Source: Gammaproteobacteria bacterium (lineage in GTDB: Bacteria > Pseudomonadota > Gammaproteobacteria > Poriferisulfidales > Poriferisulfidaceae). Taken from it: a DNA stretch of 5,311 nucleotides. Below are positions 1 to 5,311 of this stretch, piece by piece (the stretch's first letter is position 1; every line of letters begins with the position of its first letter). A program made the position numbers and the translations under genes. The stretch is from contig RKRZ01000072.1 of the NCBI GenBank assembly GCA_007571105.1, forward strand, positions 1-5,311, given 5' to 3'. The notes under the pieces were generated by a model. The model was not told the DNA's origin, made no database searches, and saw only the letters and a list, made by a program, of their open reading frames with translations.

Positions 1-399
1 CTCGTCGCCCAACCCACTCAATTCGATGTCGTGCTGACCGGCAATCTGTTCGGCGACATCCTGTCCGACATTGCTGCACAACTGACCGGCTCCATCGGCC
101 TGCTGCCCTCAGCCTCAATCAACGAGCGCAATCAGGGAATGTACGAGCCTGTGCATGGATCGGCCCCGGATCTGGCCGGGACGCAAACCGCCAACCCGCT
201 GGCCATGATCTTGTCGGTCGGCATGATGTTGCGTTATTCTCTTCGCCAGGCGGATACTGCTGACGCAGTCGATGCCGCGGTGGGTACGGTGCTTGAGAAT
301 GGTCTGCGAACTGCCGATCTGGCTGGGGGCGGCCCCTCCGTCAGCACGGCAGAAATGGGAGACGCGGTCTGCGAAGCCCTGGCAGGACAGCCATCGTGA
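1..399 (+). CDS. leuB: 3-isopropylmalate dehydrogenase, C-terminal part (5' end outside window)
   Basis: LeuB oxidatively decarboxylates 3-isopropylmalate to 2-oxoisocaproate with NAD+ in cytoplasmic leucine synthesis. Only the last 132 residues are present; the frame is open from base 1 and stops with TGA at 397-399. The visible part carries the family signatures: VVLTGNLFGDILSD, whose two aspartates belong to the metal/substrate site; TGSIGLLPSAS; then YEPVHGSAPDLAG, the dinucleotide-binding segment; and NPLAMILSVGMMLRY. The order and spacing match the C-terminal third of bacterial LeuB. One oddity is SDIAAQL where the family usually has SDEA (an acidic residue after the aspartate), and AGTQTANP replaces the more common AGKGIANP. 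The stop codon overlaps the asd GTG start by four bases, so the two genes are probably translated in a coupled way. Assignment is secure; the substrate preference rests on neighbourhood and similarity. Confidence 0.95.
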   Translation, partial: LVAQPTQFDVVLTGNLFGDILSDIAAQLTGSIGLLPSASINERNQGMYEPVHGSAPDLAGTQTANPLAMILSVGMMLRYSLRQADTADAVDAAVGTVLENGLRTADLAGGGPSVSTAEMGDAVCEALAGQPS

Positions 400-1421
400 A
401 GCCCGTCAACGTTGCCATTGTCGGCGCAACTGGTGCAGTCGGCAATGTGATGCGTACGGTACTGGAAGAGCGAAATTTTCCAGTCGATCAGTTATTTTTG
501 GTTGCCAGCGCCCGCTCACGCGGCAAATCCCTGCAATTCCGCGATCAATCCATTGAAGTGCAGGCTCTGGAGGAGTTTGACTTCAGCCAGGTATGCATCG
601 CGCTGTTTTCTGCCGGTACCGCCCCTTCGCGCAAGCACGCGCCGCGCGCCGTTGACGCCGGCTGCGTGGTGATCGACAACACCTCCTGCTACCGCTATGA
701 CGCGGACGTCCCATTGATTGTGCCGGAGTGCAACGCGGCGCGCATTGCCGACTGGAAACAGCGCGGCATCATCGCCAACCCCAACTGCTCCACCATTCAG
801 ATGACGGTCGCCCTGAAGCCGCCATACGACGAAGCGTGCATCGATCGCATCAATGTCGCCACGTATCAGGCCGTCTCCGGCACCGGCCAGGCGGCCATTG
901 AAGAGCTGCGCACACAGAGCCGAAATGCCCTCGACGGGCAGGCGCTTGATTGCCGGGTTTATCCTTCCCAGATCGCATTCAACGCGCTCCCCCACATCGA
1001 TGATTTCCAAGATAATGGATACACCCGAGAAGAAATGAAAATGATCTGGGAAACGCAGAAAATCCTGGAAGATGACAACATCGGCGTCAATCCGACCGCC
1101 GTGCGCGTGCCGGTCTACTACGGCCATTCTGAAGCCGTCCACATTGAGACGCGCACTCCCCTGAGCGCTGAACGCGCCCGTGAACTGTTGCAGCAAGCCC
1201 CCGGCGTCGTGGTGATGGACGAGGCGCACGATGGGGGCTATCCCACAGCAGCCGTGGAAGCCGAAGGCCATGATGCGGTGTTCGTGGGCCGCATTCGCCA
1301 GGATTTGTCACATCCCCGTGGCCTGGATCTGTGGGTTGTGAGCGACAACTTACGCAAAGGAGCAGCCACCAACAGCGTACAAATCGCCGAACTGTGGCTC
1401 GAGCAAGAGAAGGAGCCATGA
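396..1421 (+). CDS. asd: Aspartate-semialdehyde dehydrogenase
   Basis: Asd reduces beta-aspartyl phosphate to aspartate semialdehyde with NADPH. This is the branch point to lysine/diaminopimelate, threonine and methionine. The 341-residue protein starts with a Rossmann nucleotide-binding motif, IVGATGAVG (residues 8-16). The catalytic cysteine is C131 in NPNCSTIQM, and TYQAVSG (157-162 region) and GHSEAVH with the catalytic base H244 follow. Length and motifs fit the short Asd class (about 330-345 residues), not the roughly 370-residue E. coli-type enzyme. The start is a GTG at 396 inside the leuB stop (GTGA overlap). It puts the Rossmann motif at the usual distance from the N-terminus, and no other start fits as well. 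No strong Shine-Dalgarno precedes it, which fits coupling to leuB. The TGA stop (1419-1421) overlaps the next ATG. A long antisense frame across this gene is a shadow of its codon usage. Confidence 0.95.
   Translation: MKPVNVAIVGATGAVGNVMRTVLEERNFPVDQLFLVASARSRGKSLQFRDQSIEVQALEEFDFSQVCIALFSAGTAPSRKHAPRAVDAGCVVIDNTSCYRYDADVPLIVPECNAARIADWKQRGIIANPNCSTIQMTVALKPPYDEACIDRINVATYQAVSGTGQAAIEELRTQSRNALDGQALDCRVYPSQIAFNALPHIDDFQDNGYTREEMKMIWETQKILEDDNIGVNPTAVRVPVYYGHSEAVHIETRTPLSAERARELLQQAPGVVVMDEAHDGGYPTAAVEAEGHDAVFVGRIRQDLSHPRGLDLWVVSDNLRKGAATNSVQIAELWLEQEKEP
1410..1415 (+). promoter_or_regulatory. Ribosome binding site for the fimV-like gene
   Basis: AAGGAG lies inside the last codons of asd, only two bases before the ATG at 1418. 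The spacing is tight. Reinitiation through the ATGA overlap with the asd stop probably helps. The site supports choosing 1418 over the further-upstream in-frame ATG at 1331, which would lie wholly within asd. Confidence 0.5.
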
Positions 1422-2722
1422 AACGCCTGGCCTTCCTTCTATTTATCTGTGCGGCCCTGCCGCTGCACGCACAAGAAGGCACACAACACGTTCGCGTCTA
1501 CTCCGACTGCACCGCAAGCATCATCTTTCAATTGCCCGAGACTCCACCGATCCACATTGCTTCCAGCCAAGACTACGACGACCTCAGCAGAGCCTATCCC
1601 GAATGGCTCCACACCATCGCCGTCCAGCATCAATCCGATGGTCGCACCGAGATTCGTCTGACCAACGCTTTGCCCGAACACGGCACGGAACTTCTGTTGG
1701 TCCAGCAAGAGGCCGAAGATGTGGAGGTCTACCAGCAAATTGAGTTACCGCCCTGTCAAAAGCCAACCGCAAGGACGGCAGAGCAGCCCCTTCATGACGT
1801 CCAGCACGGCGACACTTTGATAGAAATCAGCCTGCTCTACTATCGCGAACTGGATGTTGATCTCAACACCTTGATGCTGGCCATTCAAAGTTTCAATCGC
1901 CGCTCTTTCCTGAGCGACAACATCAATCTGCTGCGCGCCGATCTGGATGTGGTGATCCCAAGCAAAGAAGACATCGCGCATCTTTCTCTAAGTCCGGAGT
2001 ATGTGCGGACTGAAGTCGCGCGGCAAAACACGCGCTGGCGGCAATTCAAGGCGGGAGAGATCGACCGCACCGCGCTGCGTATGCGGCCCTTGCGCCTATC
2101 GCCTTTGGGAACGAAAATCGTACAAAACACCTCTGCCCCGACCGCGACAGCTTCGGCACAAGATGAATCCCCCCCTCAAGCCCAGATGGATGCGGGAAAA
2201 ATCAGCATTGCGCCAGCTGAAGTAGCCGACAACACAGTCCCCGAGGACGAAAGTATTCCCGAACCCGAAGTCTCAGAAACAGCCTCCCGGACAGAGCGTC
2301 GTCAGACAGACGAGGTGAAGTCCGATACCGCAGAAGACTCCGGCATCGAGTCGCCGCCCCTTGACGAACAGAATGAAGCGGTGGCGCCTACAATTCCAGA
2401 CAGCGGCGACGGCACCACGGTGTACGGCATTCACGCGCTATGGTTTGCCTTCCTGAGCATTGCCGCAATTCTGGGCGGCCTGTATCTCGCGCTTCTCGTT
2501 CTGCGCCGTTATCGCCGTGCGCGCCTGATCCGGGAAAGCATCACCGAAGACCCGACCAACGCCAAACAGAAAGTCTCCTCGATGCTTGATTTAGCGCGCG
2601 CGCATATCGAAATGGGCAACCCGAAACTGGCCCTGCCGTTCGTCGAGGAAGTCCTGACTCGGGGCAACCCGGAGGAACGCGAGGAAGCCAGACAATTGCG
2701 TGCCCGAATCATGGATAACTGA
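1418..2722 (+). CDS. fimV: Short FimV-like inner-membrane protein with LysM-like domain
   Basis: FimV proteins are polar inner-membrane, peptidoglycan-associated scaffolds linked to type IV pilus assembly and twitching in Pseudomonas. The 434-residue product begins with a signal peptide, MKRLAFLLFICAALPLHA, likely cut before Q19. A periplasmic N-terminal region (about 20-115) has two cysteines (C31, C113). A LysM-like segment covers about 127-187: VQHGDTLIEIS, then LMLAIQSFNRRSF and NINLLRADLDVVIPSKEDI, which is the typical FimV variant. A low-complexity acidic, proline-rich linker (about 235-335) precedes one transmembrane helix (about 340-362) followed by basic RRYRRARL. The cytoplasmic end (about 378-434), with MLDLARAHIEMGNPKLALPFVEEVL and REEARQLRARI, is the conserved FimV C-terminal TPR-like domain. 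It is about half the length of Pseudomonas FimV, with almost no cytoplasmic repeat region. Position between asd and truA supports orthology. The role in this organism is not shown by the sequence. Confidence 0.85.
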   Translation: MKRLAFLLFICAALPLHAQEGTQHVRVYSDCTASIIFQLPETPPIHIASSQDYDDLSRAYPEWLHTIAVQHQSDGRTEIRLTNALPEHGTELLLVQQEAEDVEVYQQIELPPCQKPTARTAEQPLHDVQHGDTLIEISLLYYRELDVDLNTLMLAIQSFNRRSFLSDNINLLRADLDVVIPSKEDIAHLSLSPEYVRTEVARQNTRWRQFKAGEIDRTALRMRPLRLSPLGTKIVQNTSAPTATASAQDESPPQAQMDAGKISIAPAEVADNTVPEDESIPEPEVSETASRTERRQTDEVKSDTAEDSGIESPPLDEQNEAVAPTIPDSGDGTTVYGIHALWFAFLSIAAILGGLYLALLVLRRYRRARLIRESITEDPTNAKQKVSSMLDLARAHIEMGNPKLALPFVEEVLTRGNPEEREEARQLRARIMDN

Positions 2723-2757
2723 ACGCGCGCCTCCGTCCGCGGTCACCTGCACTTCCT

Positions 2758-3558
2758 ATGGCCCGGATTGCTTGCGGCATTGAGTACGACGGCACGGCAT
2801 TTCACGGCTGGCAAAGACAAGGCCATGCCGCCAGCATTCAAAGCACCGTAGAACACGCGCTCTCGGCCGTCGCCGACCAGCCGATCGAAGTCGTTGCATC
2901 CGGGCGAACCGACACCGGCGTGCATGCCGCAGGACAAGTGATCCATTTCGACACCAGCGCTCAACGTGACACCCGTGCCTGGCTGCGCGGTGCGGGCTCC
3001 CACCTGCCGAATACCATCAGCGTCAGTTGGGTCAAATCGGTTCCCGAGAATTTTCATGCCCGCTATTCGGCCGCTCGCCGCCACTACCGCTACATCATCC
3101 TGCATCGCCATTGCGCACCGGGACTGCTTGCCCACCGCGTGCTCTGCACGTATCAGACTCTCGATGTCTCCCGAATGCACGAGGCCGCACAAGCCCTACT
3201 TGGCCGCCATGACTTCAGCAGTTTCCGCGGCGCCGGATGCCAGGCGAGCGAACCCGTGCGTACCGTGCATCGGCTGGATGTCAGCGAACACGGAGATTTC
3301 ATTCATGTGGACGTAGAGGCGGATGGATTCTTGCAGCATATGGTGCGCATCCTGACGGGCTCCTTGGTGTGCGTCGGAAGCGGTGAAAAGTCAGTTGAAT
3401 GGATTGGCGAATTGCTAAACATGCGGGACCGCACGGCTGGCGGAGTTACCATGGCACCCGATGGCTTGTATCTGGTGCGCGTGAACTATCCCCCCGAATT
3501 CGACATCCCACCGCCCTTGTGGACCCCGAACTACAGCGCTGTGAGCCCAAACCCATGA
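2758..3558 (+). CDS. truA: tRNA pseudouridine(38-40) synthase
   Basis: TruA isomerises uridines 38, 39 and 40 in the anticodon stem-loop of many tRNAs to pseudouridine. The 266-residue length is close to the E. coli enzyme. Signatures in order: IEYDGTAFHGWQRQ near the N-terminus; SGRTDTGVHAAGQV with the catalytic D52; FHARYSAARRHYRYII; LLGRHDFSSFRGAGC; FLQHMVRILTGSLVCVGSGE; and GGVTMAPDGLYLVRVNYP. The ATG at 2758 fits the usual N-terminus. It is 35 bases after fimV and lacks a clear Shine-Dalgarno (upstream is pyrimidine-rich CACTTCCT). The last residues, AVSPNP-stop, are encoded within the 19-bp direct repeat found again before trpF. The TGA stop (3556-3558) overlaps an ATG (3555-3557), the probable ancestral trpF start. 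Confidence 0.95.
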   Translation: MARIACGIEYDGTAFHGWQRQGHAASIQSTVEHALSAVADQPIEVVASGRTDTGVHAAGQVIHFDTSAQRDTRAWLRGAGSHLPNTISVSWVKSVPENFHARYSAARRHYRYIILHRHCAPGLLAHRVLCTYQTLDVSRMHEAAQALLGRHDFSSFRGAGCQASEPVRTVHRLDVSEHGDFIHVDVEADGFLQHMVRILTGSLVCVGSGEKSVEWIGELLNMRDRTAGGVTMAPDGLYLVRVNYPPEFDIPPPLWTPNYSAVSPNP

Positions 3559-3559
3559 C
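3541..3559 (+). repeat. Left 19-bp direct repeat (truA end / trpF start junction)
   Basis: GTGAGCCCAAACCCATGAC is identical to 4387-4405. With one mismatch the match extends three bases upstream (3538-3559 against 4384-4405). It contains the last codons of truA, its TGA, and an overlapping ATG. It marks the left edge of the region holding the toxin-antitoxin genes. The two repeat starts are 846 bp apart. Confidence 0.9.
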
Positions 3560-3608
3560 CAATGGCACTGAGCCTCTCTCGTTGTGCGCAACTTTCGGGG
3601 CTGTTTAA
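3555..3608 (+). pseudogene. Remnant of a trpF copy (start codon plus internal fragment)
   Basis: From the ATG overlapping the truA stop, a 17-codon frame reads MTNGTEPLSLCATFGAV and ends at TAA. Residues 4-14 (GTEPLSLCATF) match GTESPALCATF, residues 85-95 of the intact TrpF downstream, in the same reading frame. At DNA level 3564-3596 aligns without gaps to 4653-4685 with 26 of 33 bases identical, including 13 in a row (3580-3592 against 4669-4681). After codon 2, about 80 codons of trpF are missing. Weak similarity may run on to 3617, where CGT GCA matches CGA GCA (Arg-Ala, TrpF 101-102). I read this as the scar of an older or foreign trpF with an internal deletion and a lost 3' part. Part of the 13-base match is near-palindromic, so it could also be a shared short element, but the in-frame protein match favours a gene remnant. 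Confidence 0.7.
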
Positions 3609-3677
3609 TGTCGTGCATAAACTCAGAAACATGTTAAGGTAGAATATTATCACTCCATATACCCTCAGGTGTTAATG
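3609..3677 (+). promoter_or_regulatory. A+T-rich leader of vapBC with candidate -10, operator palindrome and RBS
   Basis: Positions 3609-3660 are about one-third G+C, in sharp contrast to the flanking genes, as expected for a cassette promoter. Candidate -10 boxes are TATTAT (3645-3650) and TAGAAT (3640-3645); neither has a good -35 at 16-18 bases, so the exact promoter is uncertain. AACATGTT (3628-3635) is a perfect 8-bp palindrome just upstream of the -10 candidates, a plausible place for VapB or VapBC autorepression. AGGTG (3667-3671) is a suitable ribosome binding site six bases before the ATG at 3678. Confidence 0.4.
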
Positions 3678-3935
3678 ATGGGACTCAACATCAAGAATGA
3701 CGAAACATGTCGACTTGCGGGAAAGTTGGCGCAATTGACTGGCGAGACCAAAACAGCTGCGATCACCATCGCTCTGCGCGAGCGTCTGGAGCGAGAGCAG
3801 CGCAAAGACAGCCTTGAGCATCGTGCTCGGGAGTTGCGCGCCATTGCGGAACGCTGTGCAAAGCTTATGGGGCCTGGACCATCTGCTATAGAGCATGGAG
3901 ACATGCTTTATGACGAGCATGGATTGCCGAAGTGA
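3678..3935 (+). CDS. vapB: VapB-type antitoxin (Rv0623-like family)
   Basis: This is the predicted antitoxin of a type II toxin-antitoxin pair. It would bind and inhibit the VapC toxin through its C-terminal half and repress the operon through its N-terminal DNA-binding half. From the ATG at 3678 it has 85 residues beginning MGLNIKNDETCRLAGKLAQL. The TGETKTAAITIALRERLERE that follows is the hallmark of the Rv0623/PSK-type VapB antitoxins. A charged helical middle (about 31-65) leads to a C-terminal HGDMLYDEHGLPK, the usual toxin-neutralising tail of this family. ATG 3675 and GTG 3669 are alternative in-frame starts; 3678 is preferred because family members start M-(A/G)-LNIK and AGGTG is well spaced. 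The TGA stop overlaps the vapC GTG by four bases, giving coupled expression. It follows truA by 119 bases, most of which is the repeat, trpF scar and promoter region. Confidence 0.9.
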   Translation: MGLNIKNDETCRLAGKLAQLTGETKTAAITIALRERLEREQRKDSLEHRARELRAIAERCAKLMGPGPSAIEHGDMLYDEHGLPK

Positions 3936-4348
3936 TTCTTGACAGCTCGGCCCTGCTCTCCATTCTGAACCGAGAATCTGATGCAGAACGCTATGAGGCG
4001 GCAGTTTTGACTGCAGCTGTGTGCCGTATGTCGGTGGCGAACATGTTGGAAACATCGATCGTAGTTGAGAGTCGTGGAGGTGCAAAGGCAGGCCACGAAT
4101 TGGACGCTTTCCTGAAATATGCCAGGATTGAGCCAATACCAGTTACTGTCGAGCATCTTTCAGCAGCGCGCAGTGCATGGAGACGTTTTGGTAAAGGGAA
4201 CCATCCGGCGGCACTAAATTTCGGCGATTGTTTCGCGTATGCCCTTGCCAAGGAAACCAGTGAGCCGCTGTTGTATAAAGGCGATGATTTCACTCAAACC
4301 GATATTTCGGCAGTTGCGTTGCCTCCAAACGGTATTGCGGCCAAATAA
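3932..4348 (+). CDS. vapC: VapC-type PIN-domain ribonuclease toxin
   Basis: This is the predicted toxin of the pair. VapC proteins are Mg2+-dependent PIN-domain endoribonucleases, several of which cut tRNA or rRNA and stop translation; the target here cannot be read from sequence. The 138-residue product starts at a GTG (3932) inside the vapB stop (GTGA), and MILDSSALLSIL matches the usual N-terminus. The acidic PIN residues are all present: D4 in MILDSSA, E40 in ANMLETS, D99 in LNFGDCFAYALAK, and D118/D119 in LLYKGDDF followed by TQTDI. No frameshift or missing catalytic residue is seen, so the toxin looks intact. G+C is near 51% by hand count over four full lines, against 60% or more in neighbouring trpF and truA, consistent with horizontal acquisition. 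trpF begins 52 bases downstream with no clear terminator between. Confidence 0.92.
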   Translation: MILDSSALLSILNRESDAERYEAAVLTAAVCRMSVANMLETSIVVESRGGAKAGHELDAFLKYARIEPIPVTVEHLSAARSAWRRFGKGNHPAALNFGDCFAYALAKETSEPLLYKGDDFTQTDISAVALPPNGIAAK

Positions 4349-4400
4349 CTGGCTATTGAACACCAGACACATAATTTTTAAGTGCCGTGAGCCCAAACCC
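4349..4400 (+). other. vapC-trpF spacer
   Basis: Fifty-two bases separate the toxin stop from trpF. The left part is A+T-rich (ACATAATTTTTAAG at 4368-4382) and the right part is the copied truA tail. No good Shine-Dalgarno is seen before the trpF ATG; the preceding bases are GAGCCCAAACCC. The only hairpin I can draw (CTGG 4349-4352 with CCAG 4363-4366) is too short to call a terminator, so read-through from vapBC into trpF is likely. Confidence 0.5.
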
Positions 4401-4405
4401 ATGAC
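4387..4405 (+). repeat. Right 19-bp direct repeat (copied truA tail and trpF start)
   Basis: This is an identical copy of 3541-3559. Read in the truA frame, 4384-4403 gives AVSPNP-stop, the C-terminal end of TruA, although no truA gene precedes it here. Its ATG (4401-4403) is the trpF start. The noncoding truA tail upstream of trpF shows that the trpF 5' junction was copied or brought in as a piece from a locus with the same truA-trpF arrangement. Confidence 0.9.
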
Positions 4406-5021
4406 TGTTCGCATAAAAATCTGCGGCATCACCTCCCTGCAAGATGCCCAATCTGCCGCCGAAGCCGGCGCCGACTGCATCGGTCTGGTCTTCCATGAAC
4501 CGAGCCCACGGCATTTAAGCCTTGAGCGGGCCTGCGAAATTCGTGCATCCTTGCCGCCATTCGTAAGCGCCTGCGCGGTCGTGCTGAACCCTGATGAAGA
4601 TTTCCTCGGACACCTCATCGAGAAATTGCGCCCGGACTTCATCCAGTTTCACGGCACTGAATCCCCTGCGTTGTGCGCAACCTTCAATGGCCCATGGATT
4701 CGAGCAGTCGCCATGCAAGACCCGAATGCCCTTTCGGATGCCCAGAGCCACTACCCCGAAGCGGCCGGCTTTCTGCTCGACAGCCATAAAGCCGGAGAAT
4801 CCGGCGGCCACGGCGAAACCTTCGATTGGGCGGCAATCTCCACAGAAGATGGACGCCCCCTGATTCTGGCCGGCGGCCTGAATCCGGACAACGTCGCCCA
4901 AGCGATCCGACAAGTACGTCCATGGGCCGTTGACGTCAGCAGCGGCGTGGAGTCTGAACCTGGACGCAAGGATCCTGCGAAAATGGAGGCCTTTGTGCAG
5001 GAGGTGCGACGTGTCGGATAA
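4401..5021 (+). CDS. trpF: Phosphoribosylanthranilate isomerase
   Basis: TrpF converts N-(5'-phosphoribosyl)anthranilate to CdRP, the third step from anthranilate side of tryptophan synthesis, as a (beta/alpha)8 barrel in the cytoplasm. The 206-residue product has the catalytic cysteine C8 in KICGIT, the GADCIGLVFHEPSPR segment, IQFHGTE (81-87), the catalytic aspartate D127 in FLLDSHKAG, GGHGETFDW, the LAGGLNPDNV phosphate loop and DVSSGVESEPGRKD near the C-terminus. All key residues are intact. The ATG at 4401 is chosen because it gives the normal MTVRIKICG start; the open frame extends upstream but only into the spacer and vapC. The start lies in the direct repeat, and ancestrally it probably overlapped the truA stop as ATGA. 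Now no translated truA precedes it and no clear ribosome binding site is visible. It overlaps trpB by 11 bases. Confidence 0.95.
   Translation: MTVRIKICGITSLQDAQSAAEAGADCIGLVFHEPSPRHLSLERACEIRASLPPFVSACAVVLNPDEDFLGHLIEKLRPDFIQFHGTESPALCATFNGPWIRAVAMQDPNALSDAQSHYPEAAGFLLDSHKAGESGGHGETFDWAAISTEDGRPLILAGGLNPDNVAQAIRQVRPWAVDVSSGVESEPGRKDPAKMEAFVQEVRRVG
4999..5004 (+). promoter_or_regulatory. Strong ribosome binding site for trpB
   Basis: AGGAGG lies within the 3' end of trpF, six bases before the GTG at 5011. It is the best Shine-Dalgarno in the window and decides the non-ATG start of trpB. Confidence 0.8.
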
Positions 5022-5311
5022 ATCCTACGCGCAACCGGATGCCGCGGGACGCTTTGGAGCCTATGGCGGCCGCTACGTGGCCGAGACGCTGGTGCGCCCA
5101 CTCGACGAGTTGGCGGAACTGTATCGCGCAACTCGCGACGATTCAGCGTTCTGGCAAGCATTCGAGGCTGATCTGAAGCATTATGTTGGGCGCCCATCGC
5201 CTGTGTATTTCGCCGAACGCCTGAGTCGGGAAGTCGGGGGTGCGCAAATCTGGCTCAAGCGCGAAGACCTGAACCATACCGGCGCCCACAAAATCAACAA
5301 CACCATCGGTC
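5011..5311 (+). CDS. trpB: Tryptophan synthase beta chain, N-terminal part (3' end outside window)
   Basis: TrpB joins indole and L-serine to make L-tryptophan with pyridoxal phosphate, in an alpha2-beta2 complex with TrpA. The first 100 residues are present from GTG 5011. FGAYGGRYVAETL (residues 15-27) is the conserved N-terminus, GRPSPVYFAERL (60-71) follows, and WLKREDLNHTGAHKINN (81-97) holds the lysine that binds the cofactor (K94 here, K87 in Salmonella numbering). There is no stop before the window ends, so the gene continues. The GTG start is supported by AGGAGG six bases upstream and gives a normal N-terminal length. It overlaps trpF by 11 bases in another frame, so the two are almost certainly in one operon; trpA would be expected next. 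Confidence 0.95.
   Translation, partial: MSDKSYAQPDAAGRFGAYGGRYVAETLVRPLDELAELYRATRDDSAFWQAFEADLKHYVGRPSPVYFAERLSREVGGAQIWLKREDLNHTGAHKINNTIG

Noticed and set aside
516..1271. Long antisense open frame (251 codons) opposite asd
   Set aside because: It lies wholly within asd, has no recognisable domain, and long antisense frames are common opposite G+C-rich genes. Asd has full family motifs on the + strand.
1331..1417. Upstream extension of the fimV-like gene to ATG 1331
   Set aside because: The extra 29 residues lie inside asd in another frame and would bury the clear signal peptide that begins at 1418.
2723..2757. Terminator or promoter between fimV and truA
   Set aside because: The 35-base gap shows no T-run hairpin and no convincing -10/-35 pair.
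4349..4382. Possible terminator after vapC (CTGG...CCAG then a T-containing run)
   Set aside because: The stem is only four base pairs with a ten-base loop, and the T run is not adjacent to it; too weak to call.
4239..4400. Upstream extension of trpF into vapC
   Set aside because: The extra residues are an out-of-frame reading of vapC and the spacer. TrpF homologues begin close to the KICGIT motif, as from 4401.
3541..4405. Insertion sequence or integron cassette explanation for the repeats
   Set aside because: No transposase, integrase, terminal inverted repeats or attC-like structure is visible. The repeats are housekeeping-gene junction sequence, and a trpF fragment lies at the left edge.
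4791..4805. Perfect inverted repeat GCCGGA-GAA-TCCGGC inside trpF
   Set aside because: It encodes conserved-region residues (AGESG) in a G+C-rich gene and has no following T run. It is probably incidental, though it could form a small mRNA hairpin.

Overview
The window is a stretch of bacterial chromosome, about 60% G+C by hand count in the housekeeping genes. All genes lie on the + strand in the order leuB (3' end), asd, fimV-like, truA, [vapB-vapC], trpF, trpB (5' end). The backbone leuB-asd-fimV-truA-trpF-trpB is a well-known conserved gene order in Gamma- and Betaproteobacteria. A fimV-type gene between asd and truA points to that group. I cannot name a genus from the sequence alone.

Positions 1-2757 hold leucine biosynthesis (LeuB), the branch-point enzyme of the aspartate family (Asd) and a short FimV-like inner-membrane protein with an atypical LysM domain. 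The genes are packed: leuB/asd overlap by GTGA, asd/fimV by ATGA, and only 35 bases separate fimV from truA. Positions 2758-3558 encode TruA. Positions 4401-5311 hold trpF and the start of trpB, which overlap by 11 bases and catalyse the third and final steps of tryptophan synthesis from anthranilate. I see no convincing terminator in the window, so a long co-transcribed unit is plausible.

The unusual part is 3541-4405. A type II toxin-antitoxin pair (VapB of the Rv0623 type, VapC PIN-domain ribonuclease) sits between truA and trpF. Its G+C is lower (about 51% in vapC) and an A+T-rich promoter region precedes it. It lies between two perfect 19-bp direct repeats. Each repeat is the end of truA fused to the start of trpF (AVSPNP-stop, with the ATGA overlap). 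Collapsing the repeats would exactly restore a truA/trpF pair joined by a 4-base stop/start overlap. Right after the left repeat is a short stretch that matches an internal piece of trpF (codons 85-95) in the same frame. This looks like the scar of an older or foreign trpF copy. The locus therefore records an insertion or duplication event: a toxin-antitoxin cassette was placed between a trpF remnant and an intact trpF that carries a copied truA tail. As a result trpF has lost translational coupling to truA and lies 52 bases downstream of the toxin gene.
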